A stretch of DNA of 16,336 bases. Source: Betaproteobacteria bacterium. GTDB taxonomy: Bacteria > Pseudomonadota > Gammaproteobacteria > Burkholderiales > Casimicrobiaceae. The position numbers and the translations under genes were made by a program. Position 1 is the first letter of the stretch, and each line of letters opens with the position of its first letter. Shown here piece after piece: positions 14,392 to 16,336 of this stretch. Location: contig JANXZT010000096.1 of NCBI GenBank assembly GCA_025355395.1, forward strand, positions 1-16,336, written 5' to 3'. The notes under the pieces are model-generated. The model worked only from the letters and a program-made list of their open reading frames with translations. It ran no database searches and was not told where the DNA came from.

Positions 14392-15078
14392 GCCGCCGGT
14401 TCATTGCCATACCAGCATACCAACGTCTCGCGCGAGGACGGCATGCCTAGCGCGACAGCGCGCATCCGGTTTTCTGCAGTCACCTTTCCGGTGGGCCTGA
14501 CAGGCATCCTGGCGGGTAACGTGGTCCGCCGCTGACCCCGATCCTGAACACGCTGTTGATTTCGAGCCGAGGCCCCCATGCACCGCACCCGTTCTACTTC
14601 GCCGATGTGGCGTAGCGTGGGGACAGGGTGGAATTCCTGCGCGAGTTGGATACGGAGCGCTAGCTGGAGCGGACCATTCGAGCGGAGATCAAATTTCGAC
14701 GGGACAGGACTTACTGTAAAGAGGGGCTTGGGACGAGGTCCTCAACTCCTACGCACTTATCGCCGGCCGTCTGGAAGACCGGCAGCGCGAAATTTCAGAG
14801 TGCGAGTGCCAGGGGGGCGCCGCTGGAATCGCACTTTCGCGGCCGCCCGGACGGCATTAGCGTTGACGCTCCAATCGCGGACCCATCTAAACCACCGTTA
14901 CGTGGGTCCCTCACTGCATCCAGCCGGGCGCTGGCGTCGTATATGCAGAGTCGGGACCAGAATGGCGTCGCCGGAAGGCTGCACGCAGGGGGATTGATGC
15001 CCGAAAAATTCAAGTACCCTGTCACCGCCCGAGCGACGATAGGCCACCGACATCGAATGACCCGTAGAGGATAACGAC
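14392..15078 (+). other. 687-bp stretch, possibly holding a decayed unidentified gene
   Basis: No intact gene is supported. From 14532 one frame reads protein-like text (LTPILNTLLISS, HPFYFADVA, VEFLRELDTER, LERTIRAEIKFRRDR) but is cut by stops at 14613 and 14661. It then seems to continue after a frame change near 14735 (DEVLNSYALIAGRLEDRQRE). I do not recognise a family. A 139-codon open frame at 14578-14997 is Arg/Ser/Trp-rich and looks non-coding. The stretch may be an old pseudogene or simple intergenic DNA. Confidence 0.3.
15066..15071 (+). promoter_or_regulatory. Ribosome binding site supporting the GTG start of the TPR gene
   Basis: AGAGGA lies 7 bases before the GTG at 15079. That codon begins a basic stretch and a hydrophobic core forming a normal signal peptide, so GTG is the likely start. 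Confidence 0.6.
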
Positions 15079-16266
15079 GTGGGTGCAGTTGCGAAAAGCC
15101 GGTGGCGTGCTCTGGGATGGATCGCCTTGGTGCTGGCGGGCTTTTCCAACGCGATCGCGGCACCGTATGTTCCGGGCGATGATGCGGTCGTGCTCGAGCG
15201 CCTGCCGGAGAAAGGCGATCCGGCACTGAAGGCGTTGAAACGGATGCGGACCGCGCTCGCAGCCAATCCGCACAATCTTGACGCGGCTGCAATGGTTGCG
15301 CGACGCGCGATCGAGGCCTCGCGTGCCACCGGCGACCCACGCTTTCTGGGACAGGCACAGGCGGCGCTTTCGCCGTGGTGGGCGGCGCCGGAAAGCCCGG
15401 CCATTGTCGTCCTGCTGCGGGCCACCATCCGGCAGAGCGAGCACGATTTCGATGGCGCCCTCGCCGATCTGAACCGCCTCATCGCAGCCGACCCGCGCGC
15501 AGCGCAGGCGCGGTTGACGCGCGCCACGGTGCTGACGGTCGTGGGGCGCTACACGGACGCGAAATCGGACTGCGGCCAGCTCGCGGTCATGGCGCCATCG
15601 CTGATCGTGGCGGGCTGCATGGCGGTTCCCGCAAGCCTTACGGGCGATGCCGAAGGCGCCTATACCCGGCTGCTGCAGGTCCTCGGGCGATCTGGCGCCG
15701 ACCCGGCGGCGCGCGAATGGGCCCTGACCCTGGCGGCCGAAATCGCGCAGCGCCGTGGTGACTTCCTCGCCGCCGAAAACCATTATCGGATGGCGCTGGC
15801 GCTCGATCCACGGGACGCCTACCTGCAAGGCGCCTACGCCGATTTCCTGCTCGACAGAGATCGACCGCGCGACGTCCTGCCAGTGGTTGGCGATGATCTC
15901 AAAAATGACGCGCTACTGTTGCGGCGGGTGCTGGCTGAGGCCGCGCTGCCGGATCAGCGGGACGCGTTTCTTGCGCATCGCGACGAAATGGCGGCGCGCT
16001 TCGATGCTGCCCGCCGACGGGGCGACAGCCTCCACCGCCGTGAGGAGGCGCGTTTCCGACTGACAATCGAGCGCGATATCGCGGGCGCGCTGACCCTTGC
16101 GCGCGACAACTGGAAAGTGCAGCGCGAGCCGGCAGACCTGCGCGTCCTGGTCGACGCGGCGCGCGCGGCGAACGATGCGCCGACGTTACGCCTGGCCGCC
16201 GACTGGATCGCCAGCACGCGCCTCGAAGACAAGGCGGTCGTCGCAGCACTGGAGGGCAGGAAATGA
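15079..16266 (+). CDS. Exported tetratricopeptide-repeat protein
   Basis: This predicted periplasmic protein has 395 residues. A signal peptide (1-28: basic KSRWR, hydrophobic core, ending AIAA) precedes an alpha-helical chain of TPR-like pairs. The clearest are around 120-155 (FDGALADLNRLIAADP then AQARLTRATVL..GRYTDA) and 227-262 (GDFLAAENHYRMALALDP then AYLQGAYADFLLDRDR). No enzyme motif is seen, so it is probably a scaffold or assembly protein. The start is GTG with AGAGGA upstream. Its stop overlaps the start of a HupE/UreJ-type membrane protein gene by 4 bases (ATGA), so the two are co-translated and presumably work together. TPR proteins of this kind are found beside such genes in other proteobacteria; their joint role is not established. 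Confidence 0.85.
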   Translation: MGAVAKSRWRALGWIALVLAGFSNAIAAPYVPGDDAVVLERLPEKGDPALKALKRMRTALAANPHNLDAAAMVARRAIEASRATGDPRFLGQAQAALSPWWAAPESPAIVVLLRATIRQSEHDFDGALADLNRLIAADPRAAQARLTRATVLTVVGRYTDAKSDCGQLAVMAPSLIVAGCMAVPASLTGDAEGAYTRLLQVLGRSGADPAAREWALTLAAEIAQRRGDFLAAENHYRMALALDPRDAYLQGAYADFLLDRDRPRDVLPVVGDDLKNDALLLRRVLAEAALPDQRDAFLAHRDEMAARFDAARRRGDSLHRREEARFRLTIERDIAGALTLARDNWKVQREPADLRVLVDAARAANDAPTLRLAADWIASTRLEDKAVVAALEGRK

Positions 16267-16336
16267 TCCGCGTGATGGTGTGTCTGTTCACGCTGATGCT
16301 GGCGACCGACGCCGTCGCGCACAAGGCGAGTGACGC
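16263..16336 (+). CDS. Start of a HupE/UreJ-family membrane protein (3' partial)
   Basis: Only 24 codons are in the window: a signal peptide (MIRVMVCLFTLMLATDAVA) followed by HKASD. The AHKASD sequence right after signal cleavage is characteristic of the long HupE/UreJ-like proteins encoded behind an exported TPR protein. These are multi-pass membrane proteins sometimes proposed to handle nickel or cobalt. The ATG overlaps the preceding stop (ATGA). With so little sequence the family assignment rests on this short motif and on the neighbour. Confidence 0.65.
   Translation, partial: MIRVMVCLFTLMLATDAVAHKASD

Noticed and set aside
14055..14588. A 177-codon minus-strand frame with hydrophobic SFIMVP repeats, membrane-protein-like
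   Set aside because: It is the reverse complement of the Met-rich repeat gene; antisense of ATG/AAG/GAT codons yields artificial hydrophobic residues. The sense strand has the ribosome binding site, signal peptide and EF-hand.

Overview
The window is GC-rich DNA (clearly above 60% by eye), densely coded on both strands, from a heterotrophic proteobacterium. Aerobic benzoyl-CoA (box) genes, a GntR-type LacI regulator with a pentonate-dehydratase-like enzyme, a tartronate semialdehyde reductase/glycerate kinase pair, and a TPR-HupE pair together suggest a betaproteobacterium (Burkholderiales or Rhodocyclales). This placement is inference, not proof. No tRNA, rRNA, CRISPR array, insertion sequence or phage gene was recognised.

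Region 1 (1-4823, + strand) is the end of a box operon. It holds boxB (5' end outside the window), boxA, and a fused enoyl-CoA hydratase/3-hydroxyacyl-CoA dehydrogenase 9 bp behind boxA. BoxA passes electrons from NADPH to the diiron protein BoxB, which epoxidises benzoyl-CoA. The fused enzyme is well placed for the later beta-oxidation of 3,4-dehydroadipyl-CoA. boxC, boxD and a thiolase are not in the window.

Region 2 (about 4978-8483, + strand) is a sugar-acid locus: a GntR-like LacI repressor, then an IlvD/Edd dehydratase closely resembling L-arabinonate dehydratase. A perfect 16-bp palindrome lies on the likely -10 box of the dehydratase, and a 13/16 copy lies just upstream of the repressor gene. 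The next gene, an RraA/aldolase-like protein, is a wreck: it has lost about 95 N-terminal residues, carries a foreign-looking signal-peptide start, and has two single-base frameshifts.

Region 3 (8501-11794, - strand) holds a secreted S9 prolyl-oligopeptidase-type peptidase and the azlC-azlD branched-chain amino acid exporter pair. It separates the two halves of the sugar-acid genes.

Region 4 (11995-13685, + strand) resumes sugar-acid metabolism. A tartronate semialdehyde reductase gene has an in-frame internal deletion that removes its catalytic centre. An intact glycerate 2-kinase gene follows. Regions 2 and 4 read together as a pathway from pentonate (via glycolaldehyde/glyoxylate) to 2-phosphoglycerate, with two middle steps broken by separate lesions.

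Region 5 (13686-16336, + strand) is looser. It has a 355-bp gap, a small exported EF-hand protein with a methionine-rich tandem repeat, a 687-bp stretch with at most a decayed unidentified gene, an exported TPR protein, and the first 24 codons of a HupE/UreJ-type membrane protein.
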